Below, piece by piece: positions 49,753 to 60,050 of a stretch of 64,000 nucleotides of DNA. Each line of letters starts with the position of its first letter. Within the stretch, counting starts at the first letter, position 1. Below the pieces are notes generated by a model, which was given only the letters and a program-made list of their open reading frames with translations, was not told the DNA's origin and did no database searches. Origin of the DNA: Desulfovibrio sp. (GTDB lineage Bacteria; Desulfobacterota; Desulfovibrionia; Desulfovibrionales; Desulfovibrionaceae); NCBI GenBank assembly GCA_030145055.1, contig JAQYWK010000004.1, forward strand, positions 200,701 through 264,700, written 5' to 3'. Both the position numbers and the translations under genes were made by a program.

Positions 49753-52002
49753 ATGATTTCAGGTGATTTGCGTACAAGGCTTCTCGGAGCGTTTCGGGGC
49801 GAATGCAGAGAGCGTTTGCTGGTTCTATCTTCTGACCTGATGAAAATGGAAATGGGGGCTGACGAGGAAAATATACGTTTGCTTATTGAGTCCTCCTATA
49901 GGGAAGTTCATAGCTTAAAGGGTGCGGCTCGAGCTGTTGGTCTTAGTGCTGTTGAAAAGTTTTGTCAGTCATTTGAATCATTTTTTTCTGTGATCAAAAA
50001 AAATAGCCTAGCGCCGTCAAAGGCTGTTTGTGGTGTAATGGTTGGCTGGTTGGATATTCTTGAAGAGCTAATCACTAATGAGGAAGGCTCTGACTCGTCA
50101 CTTTCTGCAGGACCAGCAATGGTTGCCCTTGCGAAGATGGACGAGTTTGTCGGAACTCCTGCATTAATAATCGCTGAAGCTGATGGACAAAAAGCAGAAA
50201 CCCCGTCTGTTAAAGAGCACAGTGCCGTTGACCTCGAAATTGAAGTTGAGCCGCAAATTCCTACAGCGCGAATGTCTATGGGGGACACCGTCAGGGTTGA
50301 TTCTTCTTTTCTTACGGGACTCTTGTTACAGACTGAGGAGCTTCTTTCTTCTCGAAATTCTCAAGAAGTTCGAGCTTCAGAAGTTAATAAATTAAATAGT
50401 GAATTTTCTGAATTTTCACGATTTTTTAAGGATTTGCTGGTCGATCAGAAGAATTCCGCAGATGAAAGCGATGATCTATTTTCTGTGAAAATGGAAAGAA
50501 AGATGGACGCTTTTGCAAAAAGACTTGATCTACTTGCTTCATCTACTCAAAAAGCTCACAGAGATTTATCTTCTAAAGTAGACACCTTGCTTAGTGAATT
50601 TAAAAGCTCAATGCTGCTTCCTTTTTCATCGCTTTTAGAAGTTTTTCCGCGCATGGTTAGAAGCCTGAGTTCTGATACAGGGAAGCAATGCTATTTTAAA
50701 ATGAGCGGAGAATCGGTTCGAATTGACCGCCGAATTTTAGAATTACTTCATGACCCCCTCATGCATATGGTTCGAAACTCTATCGGGCATGGTCTCGAAA
50801 CTCCAACTGAACGTATTGCAAAAGGTAAGAATCCTACCGGAAATATTTATTTCGAAATTACGCAGACTGACAGGGATATTGTCAGAGTTGCCGTTGGCGA
50901 TGACGGTCAGGGTATTGATTTATCTAAGTTGAAAGGTCTTGCTTTAAAGCAGGGACTGCTGAGCTCGCAAGAAATTGACGAACTTGATCATAGTGCGCTC
51001 TTAGAACTCATATTTTTATCAGGCATGTCCACCAGTGATATTATTACCGATATTTCTGGACGCGGCCTTGGGATGGCGATTGTTCGCGATAGAGTTGAGT
51101 CTTTGGGGGGCAGTGTTACTATTTCCAGTGAGATGAATAAAGGCACCCGATTTATTTTAAAGATTCCCGTCGCGCTGACTTCATTCAGAGGAATAGTCGT
51201 TGAGTCTGCCGGCAGAAAGTTCGTTGTTCCAAAGTCTGGTGTGACTAAGGTGTTGCTTGTTAGGCAGAATGAGATTGAAGCTGTTGGTGGTAAAGAGACT
51301 ATAGTCTACCACGGTAAGCCGATCCCCATAATAACTCTTTCTGATATTTTAGAGCTTGGTTCTGTGAACAAAGAGAAAATTACTTTCCCTGCATTTATAA
51401 TGGGCGAAGGGGTTAAAACTGTGGCAGTTAGTATGGATGAGCTTCATGGGGAGCAAAATGTCATGGCTAAACCTATGGGGCCCTTATTACAAAAGGTTAG
51501 AAATGTTTCAGGATTTACTATGCTTGGGACGGGAATACTTGTTCCGATCCTGCATGCTCCTGATATGATCAGAACCGCTCTCGGGGTCAGCTCTGGAGCT
51601 AAAGTGCAGTCTTTCTCTCATCAGCAGGGAATTAAAGAAGTCAAAACGGTTCTTGTTGCCGAGGATTCTATTACATCTCGTACTCTTCTCAAAAATGTTC
51701 TTGAAGCTGCCGGATATAATGTGGTCACCGCAGTTGATGGATTGGACGCGCTTAACAGGCTTAAATCAGAACTCCCTGATATTTTGGTTTCCGATGTTGA
51801 AATGCCTCATATGGATGGGTTCACCCTTACTGCTGAAGTTCGTAAAATGCAGAGAAGCGCCAGTTTGCCAATAATACTTGTTACCTCTCTTGGGTCGCAG
51901 GAACATCGTGAAAAGGGTGTCGACGCCGGTGCAGATGCTTACATTATTAAGTCCAGTTTTGATCAGGGTAATTTGCTCGAGGTTATCCAGCGGTTAGCAT
52001 AG
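49753..52002 (+). CDS. cheA: CheA-type histidine kinase with C-terminal receiver
   Basis: The 749-residue WspE-like hybrid has an Hpt domain (phosphoacceptor His53 in 'VHSLKGAARAVG'), a dimerisation helix region (about 180-280), and an HATPase with 'HMVRNSIGHGLETP' (about 336-349), 'GDDGQGIDLSKL' and 'SGRGLGMAIVRDRV'. A CheW-like P5 domain follows (about 475-620), then a receiver (about 632-749, Asp in 'VSDVEMPHMDG', Lys in 'YIIKSS'). The usual Asp of the N-box HxxRNxxDHG is Gly here. It probably phosphorylates its own receiver, CheB and the hybrid kinase or another regulator. Confidence 0.92.
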   Translation: MISGDLRTRLLGAFRGECRERLLVLSSDLMKMEMGADEENIRLLIESSYREVHSLKGAARAVGLSAVEKFCQSFESFFSVIKKNSLAPSKAVCGVMVGWLDILEELITNEEGSDSSLSAGPAMVALAKMDEFVGTPALIIAEADGQKAETPSVKEHSAVDLEIEVEPQIPTARMSMGDTVRVDSSFLTGLLLQTEELLSSRNSQEVRASEVNKLNSEFSEFSRFFKDLLVDQKNSADESDDLFSVKMERKMDAFAKRLDLLASSTQKAHRDLSSKVDTLLSEFKSSMLLPFSSLLEVFPRMVRSLSSDTGKQCYFKMSGESVRIDRRILELLHDPLMHMVRNSIGHGLETPTERIAKGKNPTGNIYFEITQTDRDIVRVAVGDDGQGIDLSKLKGLALKQGLLSSQEIDELDHSALLELIFLSGMSTSDIITDISGRGLGMAIVRDRVESLGGSVTISSEMNKGTRFILKIPVALTSFRGIVVESAGRKFVVPKSGVTKVLLVRQNEIEAVGGKETIVYHGKPIPIITLSDILELGSVNKEKITFPAFIMGEGVKTVAVSMDELHGEQNVMAKPMGPLLQKVRNVSGFTMLGTGILVPILHAPDMIRTALGVSSGAKVQSFSHQQGIKEVKTVLVAEDSITSRTLLKNVLEAAGYNVVTAVDGLDALNRLKSELPDILVSDVEMPHMDGFTLTAEVRKMQRSASLPIILVTSLGSQEHREKGVDAGADAYIIKSSFDQGNLLEVIQRLA

Positions 52003-52133
52003 TTTTTTTAGTGAGCCCTTTTTTTAGCTGTCAGGAATTGAGTTTCACGCTTTTTTTGTATTTTGTTTCAGATTTTAGAAAGATAGCTTATATATACCAG
52101 TACGTTGATTGTTTATTATAAAGTGGAGTTCCT

Positions 52134-53192
52134 GTGATAAAGATTTTAATCGTTGATGATTCCGCACCGGTGCGTGTGCTGCTTACTGATTTTTTTTCGC
52201 GTGAGCCTGATTTTCAAGTTGTAGGGTGTGCAGAGGACGGTGAATCTGCGATCAGAATGGTTAGACAATTAAATCCTGATGTTGTTACTATGGATGTTAA
52301 TCTTCCTGATTACGACGGGTTTACCGTGACACGTCGTATCATGGAACAAAATCCTGTGCCCATAGTCGTTATCAGCGCCGTGTATACTGCTTCTGATGCA
52401 GAAGTCGGTTTTAGGCTGCTTGATACAGGTGCTTTGGCGTTTCATAACAAGCCTGCCCTTAATGATGAGTTCTTCAGCGAATCTATGGCTGAAATAGTCA
52501 TGTCAGTCCGTTTGATGTCTGAGGTTAAATTAGTTCGCCGTAAAGCGAGACCTGTTGGATATATTGCTCCTAGCCATAGTTTTGATAATAAGTCATATGG
52601 CTTTTGTCCTGCAAATGGTCCCGTGAATGCAAAAATAGTCTGTATCGGAGCTTCTACCGGCGGACCTCAAGCTCTTAAACAAGTTTTGATGTCGCTTCCC
52701 AAAGATCTGCCCGTTCCTGTTGTGATTATTCAGCATATTTCAACCGGATTTTTAGAAGGGCTTGTGAATTGGTTGCAGGATAAGACCGGACATAATATTC
52801 AGGTTGCTAAGAATGGTGAAGCTCTTAAAGTTTGCACTGTTTATTTTGCTCCCGAAGATTATCACATTCAAATTTCTTCTACATTGAAAGTTACACTTAC
52901 AAGTTCTCCAGCTGTAAATGGCATCAGGCCGACCATAGAGAGCTTGTTTGACTCTGTTGCTCGTAATATTGGTGGCGGAGTTGTAGGCGTGTTATTAACT
53001 GGTATGGGTAGTGATGGAGCTCAAGGCCTTCTTGATATTAGACGGCGCGGCGGATATACGATTGCTCAGGATAAAGAAACTTCAATTATATTCGGTATGC
53101 CTGGCGAAGCTGTTAAAATTGGAGCTGCAATTGCTGTCTTGCCTTTAGGGGAAATAGCTGATGCAATTGTTAAACATACCATAGGTCGTTAG
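52134..53192 (+). CDS. cheB: Chemotaxis response regulator / protein-glutamate methylesterase CheB
   Basis: The start is GTG 52134 after a GGAG. A receiver domain (residues 3-120: 'IVDDSAPVRVLLTDFF', Asp in 'VVTMDVNLPDYDG', then 'VVISAVYT') is joined by a linker to the methylesterase domain (about 160-350). The catalytic triad blocks are 'IGASTGGPQALKQVL', 'IIQHISTGF' and 'LLTGMGSDGAQGL'. It resets receptor methylation against CheR and corresponds to WspF by order. Confidence 0.94.
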   Translation: MIKILIVDDSAPVRVLLTDFFSREPDFQVVGCAEDGESAIRMVRQLNPDVVTMDVNLPDYDGFTVTRRIMEQNPVPIVVISAVYTASDAEVGFRLLDTGALAFHNKPALNDEFFSESMAEIVMSVRLMSEVKLVRRKARPVGYIAPSHSFDNKSYGFCPANGPVNAKIVCIGASTGGPQALKQVLMSLPKDLPVPVVIIQHISTGFLEGLVNWLQDKTGHNIQVAKNGEALKVCTVYFAPEDYHIQISSTLKVTLTSSPAVNGIRPTIESLFDSVARNIGGGVVGVLLTGMGSDGAQGLLDIRRRGGYTIAQDKETSIIFGMPGEAVKIGAAIAVLPLGEIADAIVKHTIGR

Positions 53193-53211
53193 ATGATACA
53201 GGGGAGTTATC

Positions 53212-55686
53212 GTGAGTTTTCAACATATTCTTATAGTTGAAGACAGCCTTACGCAGGCTGTTAAACTAGAATATTTTCTTTATGAAAAGGGGTTTAGGGT
53301 TACTTTAGCTTCAGATGGGGAAGAAGCTCTCGGTGCTTTAGATGGGAAAGATATAGACCTTGTGATCAGTGATATTGTCATGCCTGGTATGGACGGGTAT
53401 GAACTATGTGAAAATATTCGTAATAATTCTAAGTTTAACGCAGTTCCGGTTATTCTTTTGACCAGCCTTTCAGAGCCTGGGGATATTATTAAAGGGCTTA
53501 AAAGCGGAGCAACAAATTTTGTAACCAAACCGTATGCCGAAGACTTTTTGTTGTCTCGAATACAATCAGTTTTTAAAAATGGCGGGTTAGATTCCAACCA
53601 AAATGCGATGCAAGAGGTCGCTTTTGAATTTCAGGGAGAGAAGCATTCTCTCAAAGCTGACTTTGGTCAGGTTTTTCATTTACTCCTCGCTACCTACGAA
53701 AATACATTACTCCAATCCAGACAAATTGATGAAGCGAACCGTAAGTTGATAGCTAGAGAAGAACAACTTAGTTCTGTTCTTGCTTCAATGTCTGCAAAAA
53801 TAGCTGTTCTTGATACTGATACAAAGTTGATCGCGGCTAATGAATCGTGGCGTGAACTTTTTACTTTCGGACGATCCGAAGTGAAACTTGAAGAGTTAGA
53901 TTTTAAGGAAGCAGTGGCGGCTTCGGGGTGTCTTGTTAAAGATTTAGATGCCTTATTCGAAGGGGTCAGTTCCGTGGCAAGAGGTGTTACTGAAAGTTAT
54001 TCTCTTGAATTTGCTGTTGATGGAAAGCATGAAGGCGAAAGCTTGTGGAATATGCTTGAAGTTACTCCTATGCGTGGAGGTTTGGGGGGAGCAGTTGCTT
54101 CTTTCATCGATATTACAGGTAGAAAGGAGATGGAACATGAGCTGATTAAAGCTCGTGATACTGCGGAGAAAGCTAACCGCTTTAAGTCCAGATTTCTTGC
54201 ATCCATGAGTCATGAGATCAGGACTCCTTTAAATGGCGTAATTGGGATGACTGACCTTACTTTACGTTCAGACTTAACCGCCGATCAAACAGAGAATTTG
54301 GAAATAGTTCGGACATCCGCAAATCAACTTCTTACTTTGATTAATGATATTTTAGACCTTTCTAAGGTTGAGGCCCGCATGCTTACTCTTGAGGAAAAGG
54401 ATTTCCATTTAAGCAAGTCTTTGAGTGAAATAATAAAAATTATGACACCGCAGGCTACCGATCGCGGGTTGGTGCTGAGTCTTGATGTTGATAAAAATGT
54501 TCAGAATATTGTTTGCGGAGATGAAGGAAGGCTTAAGCAAATATTTTTTAATCTTGTTGGGAACTCCTTAAAATTTACCGAACAGGGAGGAGTTTTTGTA
54601 CAAGTTACCGCCCTAGAGTCTTCAGCTGATCTGGAAGGTTCTAGTCTTCAGGTTTCTGTTCGCGACACAGGAATAGGCATTCCTGAGGCGAAGCAGGCCC
54701 TTATTTTTGAAAGTTTCAGGCAGGCAGACGATTCAACAACTAGAAAGTTTGGTGGTACCGGCCTTGGACTGGCTATTTCTCGTGAACTCGTCGAAATGAT
54801 GGGTGGAGAGATTAGTGTAAGGAGTTCAGAGGGGTATGGTAGTGTTTTTACATTCAGTGTGCGGTTGAAGCACGGAACTTCTGAGATTTCTACGCTTGAT
54901 TATACTGATGTCGAAAGCGGTAATGCAAATAATGATGAACGCCCATGCCGTATTTTAGTTGTTGAAGATAATCCCATCAATGTGAAAGTTGCGACCAGTC
55001 TTTTAAAAAAAATGGGGCATAGTGTTCATGTTGCATCTAATGGGCTTGAAGCCATAAGCTTTCTTTCCATGCTTGATGTTGATCTTGTTCTGATGGATTT
55101 AGAAATGCCAAAAATGGATGGGTTCAACGCGGCTGAGTCTATTCGCAAAGGAGATTCCGGATACTCTAAACAAGAGATTCCGATCATTGCAATGTCTGCT
55201 CATGCAATGGCTGGCGTTAGAGATAAATGTGAAGATTCAGGTATGAATGGATACATTGCCAAGCCTGTTCAGTACACTGAGTTGCATGATGCTATTTTGC
55301 AGGCTGTGAATATGAATAGGCGGGTGCCACCGTTTCGGGAAGAACCCAATAAGAAGATGAAGGCTGCAATTAATAAGGAAAGCGCTCTTGATCTGTATCA
55401 AGGTGATGAGTTATTGTTTTCCGATATTTGTGAAATGTTTGTAACTGATGTTCCTTCAGATCTTGTGATATTTCAGCAAGCGCTTGAAAATAATAATGCA
55501 GTGATCGCTAAACGCACAGTACATACACTGAAAAGCAGCTGTGCGGCTGTGTGTGCCGACAGGGCATGTGGAATTGCTACAAAGCTTGAAAAAGCATTGT
55601 TAAGCGATGAGTTAGGTCAAGTGCAGGGGTACTTAGATAAATTTTTGATTGAATTCTCAAGAATTGAGACAGAATTGAAGCTCTAA
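53212..55686 (+). CDS. Hybrid sensor kinase: REC-PAS-HisKA-HATPase-REC-Hpt
   Basis: The 824-residue protein starts with a receiver (about residues 3-120, Asp in '[13 protein letters not shown]'), a short coiled coil, and a PAS domain (about 185-310). The HisKA follows with '[21 protein letters not shown]' (about 326-346), then the HATPase with '[14 protein letters not shown]' and '[18 protein letters not shown]'. A second receiver (about 580-700, '[13 protein letters not shown]') and a C-terminal Hpt with '[11 protein letters not shown]' complete it. The N-terminal receiver could accept phosphate from CheA. It occupies the place of WspR but has no GGDEF domain, so the output of the pathway is a phosphorelay. 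Confidence 0.92.
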   Translation: MSFQHILIVEDSLTQAVKLEYFLYEKGFRVTLASDGEEALGALDGKDIDLVISDIVMPGMDGYELCENIRNNSKFNAVPVILLTSLSEPGDIIKGLKSGATNFVTKPYAEDFLLSRIQSVFKNGGLDSNQNAMQEVAFEFQGEKHSLKADFGQVFHLLLATYENTLLQSRQIDEANRKLIAREEQLSSVLASMSAKIAVLDTDTKLIAANESWRELFTFGRSEVKLEELDFKEAVAASGCLVKDLDALFEGVSSVARGVTESYSLEFAVDGKHEGESLWNMLEVTPMRGGLGGAVASFIDITGRKEMEHELIKARDTAEKANRFKSRFLASMSHEIRTPLNGVIGMTDLTLRSDLTADQTENLEIVRTSANQLLTLINDILDLSKVEARMLTLEEKDFHLSKSLSEIIKIMTPQATDRGLVLSLDVDKNVQNIVCGDEGRLKQIFFNLVGNSLKFTEQGGVFVQVTALESSADLEGSSLQVSVRDTGIGIPEAKQALIFESFRQADDSTTRKFGGTGLGLAISRELVEMMGGEISVRSSEGYGSVFTFSVRLKHGTSEISTLDYTDVESGNANNDERPCRILVVEDNPINVKVATSLLKKMGHSVHVASNGLEAISFLSMLDVDLVLMDLEMPKMDGFNAAESIRKGDSGYSKQEIPIIAMSAHAMAGVRDKCEDSGMNGYIAKPVQYTELHDAILQAVNMNRRVPPFREEPNKKMKAAINKESALDLYQGDELLFSDICEMFVTDVPSDLVIFQQALENNNAVIAKRTVHTLKSSCAAVCADRACGIATKLEKALLSDELGQVQGYLDKFLIEFSRIETELKL

Positions 55687-55723
55687 ACAATTGCCGTCAG
55701 TAGGGTGTGGAAAAAATCAAAAT

Positions 55724-55769
55724 AAAAGCTTGAGCAATCTGAAGTAAATCAGGTTGCTCAAGCTTTTTT
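55724..55769 (+). terminator. Bidirectional terminator between chemosensory operon and pgm
   Basis: AAAAGCTTGAGCAA.CTGA pairs with TCAG.TTGCTCAAGCTTTT, with A/T tracts on both sides. Confidence 0.88.
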
Positions 55770-55792
55770 GTATTCTAGACTGCCAGCTTGCT

Positions 55793-57442
55793 TTATTTTA
55801 AAGCAAGCTCAAAGGCTTCGTTTACAATTTTTCCAGCTTCTTCTTGAATAGAGACCAGATGAGCCAGCCCTTTAAAAGATTCCGCATAGATTTTGTATAT
55901 TGATTCAGTTCCTGACGGGCGGGCTGCGAACCAGCCGTTTTCAGTAACAACTTTCAAGCCACCGATAGCTTCTCCATTTCCTGGAGCTTCTGTAAGGCGG
56001 GCTTCGATTTTTTCGCCAGCAAGAGTTTTTGCCTTTACCATATCAGGAGTGAGCCTGCTGAAAGCTTTTTTCTGCTCTATTGTTGCTGGAGCATCAAGTC
56101 TTTTATATACCGGATGCCCAAACTTGCTTTCAAGATCAGAATAGTGCTCGCCGGGATCTTTTTCTGTTTTAGCTGTGATTTCTGCTGCAAGAAGGTTCAT
56201 TATGATACCGTCTTTGTCGGTGGTCCAGACTGTACCGTCTTTTCTAAGGAATGATGCTCCGGCACTTTCTTCGCCGCCAAATCCGCAGGTTCCAGAGAGA
56301 AGAGGATCTACAAACCATTTGAATCCGACCGGAACTTCCATAAGTTCACGGTTGATGGATTTTGCTACGCGGTCGATCATGGAACTTGAAACAAGAGTTT
56401 TACCGACAACTAGATCTTTTTTCCACTCAGGTCTGTTTGTGTAGAGATATTCTATTGCAACCGCTAGATAATGGTTTGGATTCATCAAACCCCGGCTTTT
56501 GGTTACAATGCCGTGTCTGTCCGTGTCAGGGTCATTTGCGAACGAGATGTCGTATTTGTCTTTAAGTTCGATCAGGCCTGCCATTGCGTAGGGAGAAGAG
56601 CAGTCCATACGGATCTTGCCGTCTTTGTCTACGTGCATGAAAGAATAGGCCGGATCAATTTTCTTGTTAACAACACTGATGTTTAATCCATACCGTTCAG
56701 CAATCGGCTCCCAAAAGTTAATTGCTGCGCCGCCGAGCGGGTCAACTCCGATACTTAGGCCCGCAGAGGCTATCGCTTCCATATCAACTATATTTCCGAG
56801 GTCGTTAATATATGGAGTTGCAAAATCGAATTCATGAGTTGTCGAGGCTGACATTGCTCGGTTTAAAGGAATGCGTTTTACATCTTTAAGGCCATTTTTT
56901 AATATGGCATTAGCTCTGTTCTGAATAGTACTGGTCGAAGTTGTACCGGCCGGGCCTCCATTCGGAGGATTGTACTTGAACCCTCCATCGCGAGGAGGGT
57001 TGTGCGATGGCGTTATTACAACTCCATCAGCGAAGCCGTCCTTTCTGTCTTTATTGTGGCTGAGAATTGCGTGTGATATCGCAGGGGTGGGGGTGTAGTC
57101 CTTGTCATTTACAAAGACATCCACACCGTTTGCTGCGAAAACTTCAAGAGCTGAAATCTGGGCAGGCTCTGAGAGAGCGTGAGGGTCCTTACCTATAAAA
57201 AGAGGACCTGTGTAACCCATTGAAGCTCTATATTCACATATGGCTTGTGCAATGGCCCAGATGTGGTCCTGGTTAAAGGAGCCGTCAAAAGACGACCCTC
57301 TGTGTCCTGACGTACCAAAGGACACCAACTGTGGGTTAACTGAAGGATCCGGTTTTGTAGTGTAATAAGCCGAAACTAGTTTCGGGATGTTTTCTAGAAT
57401 TTCGGGTGGTGCTGGTTTTCCTGCTAGTTTGCTGAGTGACAT
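55793..57442 (-). CDS. pgm: Phosphoglucomutase
   Basis: Pgm interconverts glucose 1-phosphate and glucose 6-phosphate, linking glycolysis with nucleotide-sugar and glycogen synthesis. The start ATG 57442 with GGAGGA gives 549 residues, close to E. coli Pgm (546); the frame also extends to a TTG at 57454. Key blocks are '[15 protein letters not shown]', the phosphoserine loop '[20 protein letters not shown]', the metal loop '[13 protein letters not shown]', the sugar loop '[13 protein letters not shown]' and '[17 protein letters not shown]'. It is monocistronic. Confidence 0.95.
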   Translation of the reverse strand: MSLSKLAGKPAPPEILENIPKLVSAYYTTKPDPSVNPQLVSFGTSGHRGSSFDGSFNQDHIWAIAQAICEYRASMGYTGPLFIGKDPHALSEPAQISALEVFAANGVDVFVNDKDYTPTPAISHAILSHNKDRKDGFADGVVITPSHNPPRDGGFKYNPPNGGPAGTTSTSTIQNRANAILKNGLKDVKRIPLNRAMSASTTHEFDFATPYINDLGNIVDMEAIASAGLSIGVDPLGGAAINFWEPIAERYGLNISVVNKKIDPAYSFMHVDKDGKIRMDCSSPYAMAGLIELKDKYDISFANDPDTDRHGIVTKSRGLMNPNHYLAVAIEYLYTNRPEWKKDLVVGKTLVSSSMIDRVAKSINRELMEVPVGFKWFVDPLLSGTCGFGGEESAGASFLRKDGTVWTTDKDGIIMNLLAAEITAKTEKDPGEHYSDLESKFGHPVYKRLDAPATIEQKKAFSRLTPDMVKAKTLAGEKIEARLTEAPGNGEAIGGLKVVTENGWFAARPSGTESIYKIYAESFKGLAHLVSIQEEAGKIVNEAFELALK

Positions 57443-57564
57443 TTCGTCCTCCAAATTTTTATATGCAACTGAAGAATATCAAAGAAAAATAAAATTACAA
57501 CTGTTAAGAAAAATATTTTTATGATCGTAACTTTAGGCTGATCATTTTGCGATTATTTGTAAAT

Positions 57565-58065
57565 TTATGGATATCTAGGTCGTTCTGCCAACCCTTCAAT
57601 ATATTTATCAACACCGATTTCTTTCATAAGGATATTATTGTTTTTCCAACGCTCAAGAAGTGATTCTGGAAGTCCGGTGGATTCACAGTCTGGGAAATTA
57701 TCACATTCAAAACAGAATTCGATGTTTTTTTCGCAGACGCATTCTGACACTTTGCAGGATGGCAGACACGTTCTGGTTTTAGATCTGCACCCACCGCAGG
57801 ACGGTTTTGCTAAAGAGTCTAAGAGCGTGCGAAAGGATGAATATTCTTTCATCGCAGGATTAAATGTTTTTAAGCGATTCGCATAGATTTGAAAGTTATC
57901 TCCCATTACTTCCGCTATTGCCTGTGCATGATCTGCAACATTACCTTCTGAGCAGCCGAGGCAGCGGAAACAGTCAAGGCCGCATGGAGCAACAAGAGGC
58001 CTAGGAGCTAAATTGGCCTTGGAATTGAGGGGGGGCTTTGGTGTAGGTGTTTTTTGAGGTGACAT
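57565..58065 (-). CDS. DUF3795 Cys-rich protein
   Basis: The 166-residue protein shows the DUF3795 pattern: 'VAPCGLDCFRCLGC' (about residues 25-38), 'PSCGGCRSKTRTCLPSCKVSECVCEKNIEFCFECDNFPDC' in pieces, and 'LLERWKNNNILMKEIG'. At least eleven Cys suggest a metal or iron-sulfur site. The biochemical role of the family is unknown. It is transcribed leftwards, alone, with a Pro/Lys-rich N-terminal 20 residues. Confidence 0.82.
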   Translation of the reverse strand: MSPQKTPTPKPPLNSKANLAPRPLVAPCGLDCFRCLGCSEGNVADHAQAIAEVMGDNFQIYANRLKTFNPAMKEYSSFRTLLDSLAKPSCGGCRSKTRTCLPSCKVSECVCEKNIEFCFECDNFPDCESTGLPESLLERWKNNNILMKEIGVDKYIEGLAERPRYP

Positions 58066-58184
58066 TTGATACTTCTTTTGTGGTTAGCTATAATTCGGCG
58101 TTAGTATAAGTGAAACCTTGAAAATAATAGCAGAATTGATTTGCTTTTTCGAGGCAAATTTTGCCCGTAATAAGCTTAGTACAC

Positions 58185-58224
58185 AAAAAAGCCTCTCATC
58201 CAGTTAAGGGTGAGAGGCTTTTTC
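58185..58224 (-). terminator. Terminator of the TPR/unknown/YkgJ operon
   Basis: AAAAAAGCCTCTCA pairs with TGAGAGGCTTTTT (58185-58198 with 58211-58223) and has T6 on the minus strand. Confidence 0.88.
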
Positions 58225-58244
58225 TATAATATTTTAAGAACTGT

Positions 58245-58865
58245 TTAGCGGTGAGCGTCAAGTTCAGCCATTAATTCAGCTGGAACCTCAAAGCCTGATT
58301 CTGTTGCTTTGTCAGCACATTCAACAGCTTTTGCGTAGTCACCTTTGTCTGAGTAGCAAAGAGCAAGGTTGTTCCATGCTGGACCGAAGTGTTCCGCCAG
58401 TTTAACTGCTTTTTCGCAAACTTCGATGCAGTCGTCCACATTACCTTCATGGTAATGTGCACTTCCAAGTGTTGCAAGCGCCTGTACAAAGTTGTGATCA
58501 TACTTGATAGCGCGTTTGAGCGCTCCGATAGCTTTATCCACTTTACCCTGCTGCATGTAAACAAATCCGATATTTCCCCAAGGAACAGCGAAAAACGGAC
58601 GTTGCTGAGTTGCACTGATATTGTAGCTTAGACAACCTTCAAGATCGCCGCGCTGCATTGCAATTCCGCCAAGCTGAACATATGCTTCAGCCAGTTTAGG
58701 AGATTCATTAATGGCTCCTAGAAACTCACGTTCTGCTTCCATGAAATCTCTTTTGGAAAGGTATGCAATACCCAGATTGTAGCGTGTGTTACTACAGGTA
58801 GGGCTTTTAATTCTTTTATCTTTAAGGTCCGCGATGTAATCATCAAGATTATCGAACTTTTTCAT
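58245..58865 (-). CDS. Tetratricopeptide repeat protein
   Basis: The 206-residue soluble protein is made of about five TPR units ('TRYNLGIAYLSKRDFMEAE', 'AEAYVQLGGIAMQRGDLEG', 'PWGNIGFVYMQQGKVDKAI', 'QALATLGSAHYHEGNVDDC', 'AWNNLALCYSDKGDYAKAV'). There is no signal peptide, so it acts in the cytoplasm as an interaction scaffold. It is third in a minus-strand operon after a YkgJ-type Cys-cluster protein and an unknown 115-residue protein; gaps are 42 and 27 bases. The partner is probably one of these two. Confidence 0.85.
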   Translation of the reverse strand: MKKFDNLDDYIADLKDKRIKSPTCSNTRYNLGIAYLSKRDFMEAEREFLGAINESPKLAEAYVQLGGIAMQRGDLEGCLSYNISATQQRPFFAVPWGNIGFVYMQQGKVDKAIGALKRAIKYDHNFVQALATLGSAHYHEGNVDDCIEVCEKAVKLAEHFGPAWNNLALCYSDKGDYAKAVECADKATESGFEVPAELMAELDAHR

Positions 58866-58907
58866 AAAATTATCCTCTTAGTTTCGAAACGTTTGAAATT
58901 GATAAAA

Positions 58908-59255
58908 TCAGGGTTTTTTACCCATTTTTTCAAGATGCTCATTATACCAGACGCAAAAGTCAAAAATGGGTCTGACTCTCTCAAAATTCATAACCAGTGT
59001 TACGCCGAATTCCGCAGCTGCTTGAGCGTACTCGGAATTTCTGCCGGCCTCGACATTTTTGCAGAACTCTTCACAAAGCTGCTGAGAGGTCATGCCTGTG
59101 ATGTCTCTGCGTAAATCGATCGGGTCAAATGGAAGCTGAAAAGGGTCCCATTCATCGTACCCGATTTTGTCAACAAATTTCCGCCTGCGAGGCGAAAATT
59201 TTTCGTACATCATTCGCTTTTGTTCTTCTATTTCTTCACGTGTAATTTTGCTCAC
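58908..59255 (-). CDS. Small conserved-looking protein of unknown function
   Basis: The 115-residue protein is charged, with a Lys/Arg/Glu-rich N-terminus ('REEIEEQKRMMYEKFSPRRRKFV'), then 'YDEWDPFQLPFDPIDLRRDITG' with many aromatic and Pro residues, and a helical end ('TSQQLCEEFCKN', 'FCVWYNEHLEKMG'). No membrane segment or known motif is seen. It sits between the YkgJ-type and TPR genes. GGAG lies before ATG 59255. Confidence 0.7.
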   Translation of the reverse strand: MSKITREEIEEQKRMMYEKFSPRRRKFVDKIGYDEWDPFQLPFDPIDLRRDITGMTSQQLCEEFCKNVEAGRNSEYAQAAAEFGVTLVMNFERVRPIFDFCVWYNEHLEKMGKKP

Positions 59256-59282
59256 TGTAGCCTCCTTGGCCTCTTTGCTGAA

Positions 59283-60050
59283 TTATTCAGCAGGGGCTGC
59301 GCCCAGAGAAACTGAGTAGTTACAGTCTGCGCAGGCACTTTTATCTTCAGAACAGGTGTTGCAGGCTTCAGTAGGCTCTTTTACAGGTTCTTCAGCTTTC
59401 GCTTTTCCTGTGTTTTCTCCCAAGTATTCGGGGGTGTAATCAGTTCCAAGCGCTGAAGATACAGGTACGATCATTTCAGGAAGTGCAGTGAGCTTGGAAT
59501 TAATGCTTTCAGTAAGCTCGTTGCTAAGCGCTACAAGTTTAGTCTGAAGGATATCCATGTTTATTGTGGGATAGGCTTTACCAGAGGTGAAGCCGGATTT
59601 TGTACATGAATGACCTTCTCCTCCAATATTCATTGGAACGCCGTAAATACGGCAGGTGAGGGGTCTGAACTCATATAGCTCGCAAAGGTCGTCTTCACCG
59701 AGGAGAGGACATCTGACTCGAGCGAGTGAAATTTCTTTAATGATTTCTTGTGCTGCAGTTCCAGATTGACTTGCTTTGAAAGCGCGTCGTTTAATTTTTT
59801 GCAGACCTCTGTCGGCAACATCAGATCGTTGCAGAATTACAGAGCGATGCATACCTTTGTAAGATTCGTTGAACTTACGGTTCAGGTAAATAGCTTCTAC
59901 CAATGTGAGGTCGAAAAGTGCGTGACAGCAGTCACTGCAACCTTTACCGCAATTGATTCCGTCTTCTGTCTGTTTGGAAACTGTTTCAAAAGCCTTGTCC
60001 ACTTCTGCGACAAGGGCTTCATATTTTTCGAAAATATTGGTGAAGTCCAA
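59283..60050 (-). CDS. YkgJ-family Cys-cluster protein
   Basis: The N-terminal about 150 residues carry the YkgJ/CxxxCxxC zinc or iron-sulfur cluster: 'NCGKGCSDCCHALFDLTLVEAIYL' in parts (about residues 32-55), 'RCPLLGEDDLCELYEFRPLTCRIYG' in parts (about 112-136) and a later 'HSCTKSG'. The C-terminal 40 residues add a second group, 'EACNTCSEDKSACADCNY', after a Lys/Glu/Pro linker. This extra cluster is not part of the usual family. The role is unknown; metal binding is inferred from the Cys pattern. It is first in the operon with the 115-residue and TPR genes. Confidence 0.82.
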   Translation of the reverse strand: MDFTNIFEKYEALVAEVDKAFETVSKQTEDGINCGKGCSDCCHALFDLTLVEAIYLNRKFNESYKGMHRSVILQRSDVADRGLQKIKRRAFKASQSGTAAQEIIKEISLARVRCPLLGEDDLCELYEFRPLTCRIYGVPMNIGGEGHSCTKSGFTSGKAYPTINMDILQTKLVALSNELTESINSKLTALPEMIVPVSSALGTDYTPEYLGENTGKAKAEEPVKEPTEACNTCSEDKSACADCNYSVSLGAAPAE

